This document shows positions 1 to 7,248 of a DNA stretch of 41,237 bases, in pieces; within the stretch, counting starts at the first letter, position 1; each line of letters opens with the position of its first letter. Made by a program: the position numbers and the translations under genes. The stretch covers positions 1-41,237 of the forward strand of contig CAZNQW010000007.1 in NCBI GenBank assembly GCA_964575225.1. The letters are read 5' to 3'. The notes beneath the pieces are model-generated. The model saw only the letters and a program-made list of their open reading frames with translations. It had not been told where the DNA came from and ran no database searches. The DNA comes from CAZNQW01 sp964575225. Lineage in GTDB: Bacteria > Chloroflexota > Anaerolineae > JAAYZQ01.

Positions 1-48
1 CCCCCACCCTATCCTACACTCTTTCCCTACACGACGCTCTTCCGATCT
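1..48. other. Sequencing adapter remnant at contig end
   Basis: Bases 14-48 match the end of the Illumina TruSeq read-1 adapter (it runs from CTACACTCTTTCCC and ends CTTCCGATCT). Genomic sequence begins at base 49, immediately in frame with an SbcD-type protein. Bases 1-13 are C-rich and unexplained. This is a library or assembly artefact, not biology. Confidence 0.95.
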
Positions 49-1266
49 ATTCGCATCCTGCACCTGGCCGATCTGCACATCGGCATGGAAAACTATGGCC
101 AGATCGACCCCGCCACCGGACTCAATGGGCGGGTGATGGACTTTTTGCGCCGGTTCTCCGAAGCGGTCGACTATGCCCTGGAAAACGAGGTCGACCTGGT
201 GATTTTCGCCGGTGACGCCTACAAAAGCCGCGACCCCAACTCGACCCACCGTCGCGAGTTCGCCCGGCGCATCAAGCGCCTGGCCGACGCCGGAATTCCC
301 GTGGTGCTGCTCGTGGGCAACCACGATTTGCCCGCCCAGGAACGCCGGGCATCCAGCATCGACATTTTTCGCACCCTGGAGGTGCCCAACATCATCGTGG
401 CGGGCCAAGATCATCTGTACCGGATCACTACGCGCCGCGGAGAAGCGATCCAGGTTGGCACCGTGCCCTATCCCATCCGCCAGAGGCTGCTGGCTCGCGA
501 CGAGTATCGAGACAAGACCATCGCCGAACTGGACGCCCTGGTTCAAGAGCTGGTATCGGAGAACATCCGAGCCCTGGCGGCCCAGGTGGATCCCACGCTG
601 CCCGCCGTGCTCACCGGCCATTTCAGCGTCTCTGACGCCAAGCTCGGCTCGGAGCGAACGGTGATGCTGGGCCGAGACGTCGTCGTCCTCAAGAGCGTCC
701 TGGCCGATCCCGCGTGGGATTATGTTGCGCTGGGCCACATCCACCGCCATCAGGAACTCAACCGCGGGCAGCATCCGCCCATCGTCTATAGCGGCAGCCT
801 GGAGCGCATTGACTTTGGCGAAGAGCGCGAGACCAAGGGGTTCGTTGTGGCCAATGTCAGCCGCGGTCACACCGACTGGCAGCTTTATCCCGTGGCAGCC
901 CGGCGTTTTGTCACCATCCGCGCTGACGTGCGGCAGGAAGCCGATCCGCTGGCAGCGGTTCTGGAGGGTATCCACCAGCAGAACATCACCGATGCCATCG
1001 TGCGGCTGATCATCCAGCTCCGCGCCGACCAGGAAGGGCTCGTACACGACGCCCAGGTGCGCAACGCACTCAAAGACGCCTATTTCGTCGCCAGCGTCAG
1101 CAAAGAGGTGGAACGTTCCTATCGCCAGCGGTTGGGCAGCGACTGGTCCCAGGACCTCACGCCCGCTGAGCTGCTGTCCCTGTACCTGAAACGCAAAGAC
1201 ACGCCGCCTGAACGGATCGAGGTCTTGCTCCAGTACGCGGACGAGATTCTGCAACCCCCAGAATAA
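49..1266 (+). CDS. sbcD: SbcD/Mre11-type DNA repair exonuclease, 5' truncated
   Basis: Metallophosphoesterase of the SbcD/Mre11 family, which cuts DNA ends and hairpins using two metal ions, normally with the SbcC ATPase. The frame is open from base 49 and gives IRILHLADLHIG, the usual extreme N-terminus of the family with motif DxH (D8, H10). The true start codon was therefore lost to the adapter, and the ATG at 85 is internal. Further metal-binding motifs are GD (residues 55-56), GNHD (90-93), TGHF and GHIH. About 405 residues are visible, close to the roughly 400 of E. coli SbcD, so only one or a few residues are missing. The stop is TAA. The next gene is not SbcC, so whether the partner lies elsewhere, or this is a solo nuclease, cannot be told here. 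Confidence 0.9.
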   Translation: MRILHLADLHIGMENYGQIDPATGLNGRVMDFLRRFSEAVDYALENEVDLVIFAGDAYKSRDPNSTHRREFARRIKRLADAGIPVVLLVGNHDLPAQERRASSIDIFRTLEVPNIIVAGQDHLYRITTRRGEAIQVGTVPYPIRQRLLARDEYRDKTIAELDALVQELVSENIRALAAQVDPTLPAVLTGHFSVSDAKLGSERTVMLGRDVVVLKSVLADPAWDYVALGHIHRHQELNRGQHPPIVYSGSLERIDFGEERETKGFVVANVSRGHTDWQLYPVAARRFVTIRADVRQEADPLAAVLEGIHQQNITDAIVRLIIQLRADQEGLVHDAQVRNALKDAYFVASVSKEVERSYRQRLGSDWSQDLTPAELLSLYLKRKDTPPERIEVLLQYADEILQPPE

Positions 1267-1346
1267 CAAGCCAGACCGCCAACCGTGTGGGGGTATGCAC
1301 CGCTTTGAGCAGGCGCCGACCCTTGCCGGGGAAGAGGCACGATTGG

Positions 1347-3032
1347 ATGGATTTCGACCAAGCTGAGCACCATTATGAGCAACTGAAATCGCAGATGGCC
1401 CAGGGCGAGTTGACGCCCGAGGCCTTTCGCGTAAAAGTGGCCAAGATGCTGCTCCGCGATGACCAGGGCGTCTTTTGGATGCTCGATGCGGACGAAGGGA
1501 TCTGGTACTGCAACCATGGCGACGGTTGGGAGCCGGGCGATCCTCGAGCTGCTCGCCCCCTCGACACAGCCCCCCATAAAACGGCCCCAAGGCACCGCCG
1601 AATTTGGGCCCTGGCGGCTGCGTCGCTCGTTGCCCTGTTGATCGGGTTAGGAGGCATCCTCGCCTGGCAACCTTGGGCCACAGACCCCCACGGCGGATCG
1701 CCCCAAGCAGACGAGGACCGGGTGCGCGTCTACATCGCTTCTCCGGAACAAGACAGTTCGGTGACACGAGGACACGAAGTGGCCATCGAATCCACCATCA
1801 GGGCATTGCCCGATCTGACTCGGGTTCACCATGTGGCGCTGGTGGTAAATGGCGAGATCAAGGATCGGCAGCAGGTGGAAGGGCGAATTCAGCCCGATCA
1901 GACGGCCTTACACCTCTCCCAGCCCTGGTTGCCTGCAATTGCCGGCGATTCTCGGATCGCCGTCGTCGCCTTCTCAGCCGACGACGATCCCCTGGGGGTG
2001 GCAGCCATTACACTCCACGTCAACGAATCGCCTGGTGCCGTCGCCGCCGAATCAGACTGCACACCGGATGCGACCTTTGTCACCGATGTGACCCTCGCTC
2101 CCGGCAGCGTGTTCCCGCCCGGTGCGCGGATGGACAAGGTGTGGCAGGTGCGCAATAGTGGGACCTGCGCCTGGGGCGTGGGCTATGGACTGGCCCTGGT
2201 CGAAGGCGACGCCCTGGGGGCACCCAACGTCGTGCCGGTTCCCCCGACCACGGTCGGGCAAAACGCCGACCTGACGGTCACCTTTTGGTCCCCCTCAGAA
2301 GCCGGGTCTTTTCGCAGCACATGGCGGCTGCAATCGCCTAACGAGCTGTTCTTTGGCCCCTTGCTGATCCTGGACATCCAGGTAGAGGATTTGGCCGAGG
2401 AGAGTTCCCCACCCCAAGCCCCGGTCAACCTCCAAGCCGTGCTCTCCCAAGATGCCAAGGCGGTGCTGCTCACCTGGGACGATCGCGCAGACAACGAAGA
2501 TGCGTTTCGAATTTATCGAGAAGACATCGAAGCCAGTATTGGGCTAGTGCCGGCCAACGCCCGGCAGTTCATTGACCAAAATGTGAGCTGCGGCAACCGC
2601 TACCGCTATCGAGTCATTGCCTTTAATGCGGCCGGTCCTGCCCCTGCAAGCGAGAGCGCCGAGATCCGCATGCCCGCTTGCACATCGACCGATCTGAAAC
2701 CCCATCTCCACCTCACCATCGTGCCGACGCAGGTGCTCGCCAGCGCTCCCTTTACCATCACCTTTGAGGCCTATCACTCCCCAGATCTCGCCCTGGTCGA
2801 GATTCGAGGGCTAGGCACGGGCGATCCGACCCTGGATGCCGTTCAAACCTTTACCTGCACCACCGCTTCCTGTACGGATAGTATCATGAGGATGGCACCC
2901 AGCCTCCCCATCACGGGCACAGTAACCGAGCCGCTCACCATGACCCTGGTATTCGAGGGCATTGCCCACGACACGCACGGCCAGGAATCGGATCCGGCCT
3001 GGGCCACCGTGATCGTCCACCCCCCGCCCTAA
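1347..3032 (+). CDS. Membrane-anchored protein with NBR1-type Ig-like and fibronectin III domains
   Basis: Protein of 561 residues, function unknown. The ATG at 1347 is chosen because a GGGGAAGAGG ribosome site lies about 10 bases upstream. An in-frame start at 1287 would add a poor 20-residue tail. Order of parts: a short cytoplasmic N-terminal segment (about 1-75, with LTPEAFRVKVAKMLL and a W/Y-rich stretch); one membrane helix (about 87-110, ALAAASLVALLIGLGGIL); an Ig-like domain (about 125-230); an NBR1-type Ig-like domain (about 245-350, with the KVWQVRNSGTCAW and TFWSPSEAGSFRSTWRL signatures); a fibronectin type III domain (about 365-455, VNLQAVLSQDAKAVLLTW); and a final beta-rich domain. 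Most of the protein is expected outside the cell. It lies 80 bp after sbcD and may be read from the same transcript. Confidence 0.75.
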   Translation: MDFDQAEHHYEQLKSQMAQGELTPEAFRVKVAKMLLRDDQGVFWMLDADEGIWYCNHGDGWEPGDPRAARPLDTAPHKTAPRHRRIWALAAASLVALLIGLGGILAWQPWATDPHGGSPQADEDRVRVYIASPEQDSSVTRGHEVAIESTIRALPDLTRVHHVALVVNGEIKDRQQVEGRIQPDQTALHLSQPWLPAIAGDSRIAVVAFSADDDPLGVAAITLHVNESPGAVAAESDCTPDATFVTDVTLAPGSVFPPGARMDKVWQVRNSGTCAWGVGYGLALVEGDALGAPNVVPVPPTTVGQNADLTVTFWSPSEAGSFRSTWRLQSPNELFFGPLLILDIQVEDLAEESSPPQAPVNLQAVLSQDAKAVLLTWDDRADNEDAFRIYREDIEASIGLVPANARQFIDQNVSCGNRYRYRVIAFNAAGPAPASESAEIRMPACTSTDLKPHLHLTIVPTQVLASAPFTITFEAYHSPDLALVEIRGLGTGDPTLDAVQTFTCTTASCTDSIMRMAPSLPITGTVTEPLTMTLVFEGIAHDTHGQESDPAWATVIVHPPP

Positions 3033-3184
3033 GGATTCGCCCCGCCCCATATCCTGGCGAATCGCCTCGACGCCGCCACCTGGCCCAGGCCGAAGCCTTT
3101 CGGGTAATATCCAGGCCATCTGAGCATCTTAATAGTTGGATCGGTGGGCCCACTGCGGCATGTTGCCGCGTGAACCCGGTCCAT

Positions 3185-3214
3185 TTGTTCATTGCAGCAC
3201 AGATAGGGTATAAT
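3185..3214 (+). promoter_or_regulatory. Promoter for the flippase-like gene
   Basis: A perfect -10 TATAAT sits at 3209-3214. A fair -35, TTGTTC, sits at 3185-3190 with an 18-nt spacer. It lies about 70 bases upstream of the start at 3285 and shows that this gene is transcribed separately from the upstream Ig-domain gene. The rest of 3033-3284 shows no gene. Confidence 0.6.
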
Positions 3215-3284
3215 CAGAACCCACCCGTTTATCCAGGGGGTCAGCCCTATTTTCTTTTGGGGGGCATCGTACACAGGAGCAACC

Positions 3285-4295
3285 ATGGTCAAGCGTTGGC
3301 AATTCTGGCTCGGGGTCGCCGTCAGTGCGGTCTTTCTCTACCTGGCGTTGAGGGGGTTGGATCTGAGCTTGGTATGGCACCATATCAAGACCGGCAACTA
3401 TTGGTGGCTGATCCCCAGCGTGACCATCTATTTCTTTGGCGTGTGGGCGCGCACCTGGCGCTGGCACTATATGTTGCGGGCCATCAAACCGATCTCGACC
3501 GGGCGCCTGTTTCCTGTGGTGTGCATTGGCTACATGGGCAACAACATCTATCCCGCCCGCATCGGTGAGCTACTCCGAGCCTACGTGCTCAAGCGCAAAG
3601 AAGGGGTGACGATTGGCGCCAGCCTGGCGACGATCCTGGTGGAGCGGATCTTTGATGGTGTGGTGATGCTCCTGTTCGTCTTTGTGACCCTACCCCTGGT
3701 GCCAGCCATACCGGGCAACTGGCGACAGTTTGTCATCGTCTTTAGCCTGCTTTTCTTTGGCGCGCTGGGAGTCTTTTTCGTGCTGGCGGCCTCACCCCGT
3801 AGGGCCCAGTCCTTTTACAATGCCGTCATCGACCGCTTGGTTCCAAAGCGCTTTCGGGAGCCCATTCGGGGCTTTGCCGACCGCTTTATGGAAGGGCTCT
3901 ACTTTTTGCGCAGCGGGCGCGATGTAGCCATGATCTTTTTCACCTCGGTGGTGGTATGGTTGGCCGAGACGGGCAAATACTGGTTCGTGATGCACGCTTT
4001 TGACTTTGAGGTCTCGTTCTTTGTCCTGATGTTGATGAATGGCGTCGTCAACCTGTTCACCACCATCCCCTCAGCGCCCGGCTACGTGGGCACGTTTGAC
4101 GAGCCGGGGATCGAGATCCTCAAGGCCTTTGGCGTCAACGCCAATATTGCCGGAGCGTACACCCTGGTGCTCCACGCGGCCCTTTGGCTGCCAATTACGT
4201 TGCTGGGTGCGTTTTATATGTGGCGCGAAAGCATATCGTGGCGCGACCTGGGGGAGGCCGCCAAAATGCGCCAAGAGGAACCTCAAAACCCGTAA
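3285..4295 (+). CDS. Flippase-like integral membrane protein (LPG synthase TM / UPF0104 family)
   Basis: Protein of 336 residues with about eight hydrophobic segments. It resembles the lysylphosphatidylglycerol synthase transmembrane region (AglD, UPF0104). Family signs are YMGNNIYPARIGELLRAYVL (about 85-105), the EERIFDG-like segment LVERIFDGVVMLL and the late segment IPSAPGYVGTFDE. Proteins with only this region lack the catalytic aminoacyltransferase domain and are thought to handle lipid-linked substrates, so the exact role is unknown. The ATG at 3285 follows AGGAG at 6-7 bases. The gene is convergent with the next one: the two stop codons are only 7 bases apart, so neither has room for an intergenic terminator. 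Confidence 0.8.
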   Translation: MVKRWQFWLGVAVSAVFLYLALRGLDLSLVWHHIKTGNYWWLIPSVTIYFFGVWARTWRWHYMLRAIKPISTGRLFPVVCIGYMGNNIYPARIGELLRAYVLKRKEGVTIGASLATILVERIFDGVVMLLFVFVTLPLVPAIPGNWRQFVIVFSLLFFGALGVFFVLAASPRRAQSFYNAVIDRLVPKRFREPIRGFADRFMEGLYFLRSGRDVAMIFFTSVVVWLAETGKYWFVMHAFDFEVSFFVLMLMNGVVNLFTTIPSAPGYVGTFDEPGIEILKAFGVNANIAGAYTLVLHAALWLPITLLGAFYMWRESISWRDLGEAAKMRQEEPQNP

Positions 4296-4302
4296 AGGCC
4301 GC

Positions 4303-5292
4303 TCACCCCCCCACAACCGGCAAAAAGAGATAGATCCGATCGCCATCCAGCAAGGGCGTGGTCGCTGCATCCTGCCAGGATACAGGCCGGGAGTTGACAA
4401 ACAGGGAATAGAGGGGATGGCTGTGGAGGGCCTGCAAGCCCTTACCCCTCAGTCCATCGTCGAACTCGGGGTAGCGCTCGCCAAGCTGCCGGAGAACCTC
4501 CTCGACGCTCGCCCCCTCCTCTACCGAGAGAATGACCTTGGTCTCGCCAATCACGCGAGAAAGGGGCGCGCCAAGTTTGACCGTAACCTTCATGCGTTTC
4601 TTTTCTCCGTTCTGAGGCAACGGCAATGCTCCACCCTTCCGATCCACCTCGGAGCGGATGGCTGCCACACAACCTTCCGCATCGGTCTCTATCTGTTGGG
4701 ACGCAAGCCGCAGCGTCTGGACGGGGCCGCATGCTTCGGGGGCAACGTTCATGGCGACGAGCCCGTCACGGCAGGGGATAGCCAGATCGACCACATAGTC
4801 GACGCCGGACTCTCGCACGGGGAACTGTCGCTCGGGGCTCAGCCCCGACTCGCGCAGCGCGTGGTATAGTCGATCGACAAACTCGTCCCCCTCCACAAAC
4901 AGATCGTTGACCTCCTCTGCCGTCTCAAAGCGATCCCAGGTAGTGTGGATAAAGCTGATGCGTCGCCAGCGCAAGCTGGGGATGGGCGGATCGCGCCTTT
5001 GCAGGGGACCCAACTGGAGTTTGTAGTAAGGATCTCCGGCGCGAGGGTGGTCGGGATCCTCAGGCAAAAGGTCGCGACGGGTCACCAGCTCGTGACCCAG
5101 ATTGCGAGCGTAATAGTGGATGGCCCACTTTTGCTCTCGGAAGGCTGCCGTAAAGTAAAAGGCCACATACTCGGAATACACCCCCCGGCTCACCCGGGCT
5201 TGGGGCAGGCGATACCAGCCCTGGTCGCGGGCGATTTCGAGATCCTGAGGGCGATTCATGACCGCCACGAGCACTCTGTCTTCCGGATGCAT
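4303..5292 (-). CDS. Unknown domain fused to C-terminal MoaD/ThiS-type ubiquitin-like domain
   Basis: Protein of 329 residues from the ATG at 5292. An upstream in-frame TTG at 5310 lies within the promoter and is rejected. Residues 1-233 form a domain I cannot name. It has MNRPQDLEIARDQGWYRLP near the start, a central YVAFYFTAAF ... IHYYARNLGHELVTRRDLLP block, then ISFIHTTWDRF, and later SGVDYVVDLAIPC, which recalls the core of DUF559-like nuclease folds only weakly. Residues 234-329 are a beta-grasp domain of the MoaD/ThiS type: MKVTVKLGAPLSRVIG, VEEGASVEEVLRQL, then LLDGDRIYLFLPVVGG. It ends in the Gly-Gly that in MoaD, ThiS and similar sulfur carriers is activated by an E1-like enzyme. An ATG at 4593 preceded by GGAG (4605-4608) could also give the 96-residue domain alone. 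No MoaE, E1-like or JAMM-protease partner adjoins it; the nearest JAMM protein is RadC, 8 kb away. Confidence 0.75.
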   Translation of the reverse strand: MHPEDRVLVAVMNRPQDLEIARDQGWYRLPQARVSRGVYSEYVAFYFTAAFREQKWAIHYYARNLGHELVTRRDLLPEDPDHPRAGDPYYKLQLGPLQRRDPPIPSLRWRRISFIHTTWDRFETAEEVNDLFVEGDEFVDRLYHALRESGLSPERQFPVRESGVDYVVDLAIPCRDGLVAMNVAPEACGPVQTLRLASQQIETDAEGCVAAIRSEVDRKGGALPLPQNGEKKRMKVTVKLGAPLSRVIGETKVILSVEEGASVEEVLRQLGERYPEFDDGLRGKGLQALHSHPLYSLFVNSRPVSWQDAATTPLLDGDRIYLFLPVVGG

Positions 5293-5298
5293 GAGGTG

Positions 5299-5327
5299 AT
5301 TATACACCAAACGCGGGGGATTGTCTA
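5299..5327 (-). promoter_or_regulatory. Promoter giving a leaderless mRNA for the ubiquitin-like fusion
   Basis: On the minus strand, -35 TAGACA (5327-5322), a 17-nt spacer and -10 TATAAT (5304-5299). Only 6 bases separate the -10 from the ATG at 5292, where transcription would begin. There is no Shine-Dalgarno sequence before this ATG, which fits a leaderless message. Confidence 0.65.
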
Positions 5328-5352
5328 TCTGGTGTTTGATACAATGTTGGGG

Positions 5353-5358
5353 TATAAT
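5353..5358 (+). promoter_or_regulatory. -10 element for the small membrane protein gene
   Basis: TATAAT on the plus strand, about 24 bases before the GTG start at 5382. No good -35 lies at 16-18 nt. The sequence at 5330-5335 is TGGTGT, so activity may depend on an activator. It is divergent from the promoter at 5299-5327. Confidence 0.45.
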
Positions 5359-5381
5359 AGCCAGAGTAGAGGAGAAACCCG

Positions 5382-5753
5382 GTGAGAGAGAAGGTCATCA
5401 CAGTAGTGGCGATCCTGCTGGCGATTGTCGGTTGGTGGGGTGTCTTCCTGTTGACGGGACAGGTCAAGCCCAGTCAGCCGGGCGCCCAGCCCTTCTTTTT
5501 TGCGCTGCTGTTCTTGGCCCTCACCGGCACCCTGACCCCGCCCATTTCGTTTCTCAACCGAAGGTTTGCCCCCCATTCGATCAAGCGGGACCCGTTGCGG
5601 TTCCTGCGCCAAAGCGCCTGGGTGGCCTTGTGTCTTTCGGCGTGGGTGTGGCTGCAAATGCATCGAGCCTTTAACCTGGGCTTTGCGCTGGTGATCGCCC
5701 TGATGTTCGTCGCCATTGAGGTGCTTTTATCCAGGACGCGAAGCGAGGCCTGA
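5382..5753 (+). CDS. Small integral membrane protein, unknown function
   Basis: Protein of 123 residues, not recognised. It starts with GTG at 5382 after GAGGAG at 7 bases. Four hydrophobic segments are visible (about residues 5-25, 37-53, 77-93 and 97-115), separated by short polar loops (RRFAPHSIKRDPLRFLRQ is the basic one). It ends LLSRTRSEA. The gene lies 63 bp upstream of selA in the same direction and is probably on the same transcript. Nothing in it suggests a link to selenium. Confidence 0.65.
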   Translation: MREKVITVVAILLAIVGWWGVFLLTGQVKPSQPGAQPFFFALLFLALTGTLTPPISFLNRRFAPHSIKRDPLRFLRQSAWVALCLSAWVWLQMHRAFNLGFALVIALMFVAIEVLLSRTRSEA

Positions 5754-5816
5754 TTCAGCGACCACACCGGGCGGGAACAACGAGAGCGCCTGTTCAGGAA
5801 ATGACAGAGGGAGTGA

Positions 5817-7187
5817 ATGGGAATGCAGCAGGAGTTGCGCAAGCTGCCCAGCGTAGACCGGTTGCTTCAGGAGCCATCGGTAGCAGTCCTGTCGGCGCAG
5901 TGGGGACACGACCTGACCGTGAATGCGGTGCGCCAAACGCTGGAGCAGACCCGGCAGGCCATCCAACAAGGGGATGTGTGCCCTTCCCCCCAAGATTTGG
6001 CGCATACGGTGGGGGAGACCCTGGCGCGCCACCTCAGGCCCACGCTGTGCCCGGCCATCAATGCCACCGGCGTAGTGATCCACACCAACCTGGGACGCGC
6101 ACCCCTCAGCGCTGATGCCCGGGCCGCCATGAACGCCGTAGCCCTGGGCTACTCTAATCTAGAGTACGACCTGGAGGCCGGGAAGCGGGGGTCCCGCTAC
6201 GTTCACGCCGAAGAACTCCTCTGCCGGTTAACGGGCGCCGAGGCGGCCCTGGTCGTCAACAACAACGCGGCCGCCGTCTTGTTGATCCTCATGTGTTTTG
6301 CCCAGGGGCGCGAGGTCATCCTCTCGCGGGGTCAGTTGGTGGAGATCGGAGGGGGGTTCCGAATTCCCGATGTCATGGCCCAAAGCGGCGCGACCCTGGT
6401 CGAGGTGGGCACCACCAACCGCACCTACATCCGCGATTTCGACGCAGCGATTTCCGAGGCCACCGAAGCTTTGATGCGAGTGCATCGCAGCAATTTCCAT
6501 CTGACCGGGTTTGTAACCGAGCCGGATCTGGGCGAAATGGTATCCCTGGCAGACGCGCGGGGCGTTTTGCTCTTTGACGATCTGGGCAGCGGCACGCTCC
6601 TGGATACAGCGCCCTACGGCCTGACCCACGAACCGACCATTCAGGAGAGCGTGGCAGCCGGGGTATCGCTGGTGACCTGCAGCGGCGACAAGTTGTTGGG
6701 CGGCCCCCAAGCGGGATTGATCCTGGGGCGCGCCGACCTCATCGCCCGGCTCAAACGCTTTCCCCTGACCCGCGCCCTCCGCGTCGACAAGATCACACTG
6801 GCCGGACTCCAAGCAACGCTGCGCCACTATCTGCTGGGTGAGGCGACCGAAAAGGTGCCCGTCTGGCGGATGATCGCCTATGAAGAGGAGCAGATCCGGC
6901 GACGGGCCCGAACCTGGGTGCGCAAGCTTCAGAACCTGGATCTAAAAGTCCACAGCCTTCCCGGTCGCTCGACCGTTGGCGGAGGCAGCCTGCCGGGCGA
7001 GACATTGCCGACGCACCTGGTGGCGCTGGATGTGGCCTCGCCCGATGCGGTGGCGGCCCGCTTGCGGGCGGGCGATCCGCCGGTTATCACCCGCATTGAG
7101 GGCGACTGCCTGGTCCTCGATCCTCGCACGGTACTTCCCGAGCAGGAAGCCGCGCTCTTGGTACGGATCGCAGAGGCCGTGAGCTAA
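5817..7187 (+). CDS. selA: L-seryl-tRNA(Sec) selenium transferase
   Basis: SelA converts Ser-tRNA(Sec) to selenocysteinyl-tRNA(Sec) using selenophosphate and pyridoxal phosphate. The protein has 456 residues, close to the 463 of E. coli SelA. Typical blocks are an N-terminal LPSVDRLL, INATGVVIHTNLGRAPLS (81-98), YSNLEYDLEAGKRGSR, and GDKLLGGPQAG with the PLP lysine at K292. The ATG at 5817 follows GAGGGAG. A second ATG two codons later is also possible. SelB, SelD and tRNA(Sec) are not in this window, although selB often adjoins selA. A functional selenocysteine system therefore cannot be confirmed here, and I saw no in-frame TGA within the recognised genes. Confidence 0.93.
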   Translation: MGMQQELRKLPSVDRLLQEPSVAVLSAQWGHDLTVNAVRQTLEQTRQAIQQGDVCPSPQDLAHTVGETLARHLRPTLCPAINATGVVIHTNLGRAPLSADARAAMNAVALGYSNLEYDLEAGKRGSRYVHAEELLCRLTGAEAALVVNNNAAAVLLILMCFAQGREVILSRGQLVEIGGGFRIPDVMAQSGATLVEVGTTNRTYIRDFDAAISEATEALMRVHRSNFHLTGFVTEPDLGEMVSLADARGVLLFDDLGSGTLLDTAPYGLTHEPTIQESVAAGVSLVTCSGDKLLGGPQAGLILGRADLIARLKRFPLTRALRVDKITLAGLQATLRHYLLGEATEKVPVWRMIAYEEEQIRRRARTWVRKLQNLDLKVHSLPGRSTVGGGSLPGETLPTHLVALDVASPDAVAARLRAGDPPVITRIEGDCLVLDPRTVLPEQEAALLVRIAEAVS

Positions 7188-7248
7188 TGCTCCTCCCATG
7201 GGTGGCCCATGGCGACCGACCGTACCCATCTGAGGTGCAGGCGAGTCC

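Noticed and set aside
7196..7212. CCATGGG/CCCATGG inverted repeat as a terminator or operator after selA
   Set aside because: Arms are short with a 3-base loop and no T-run; likely chance, so only mentioned with murJ.
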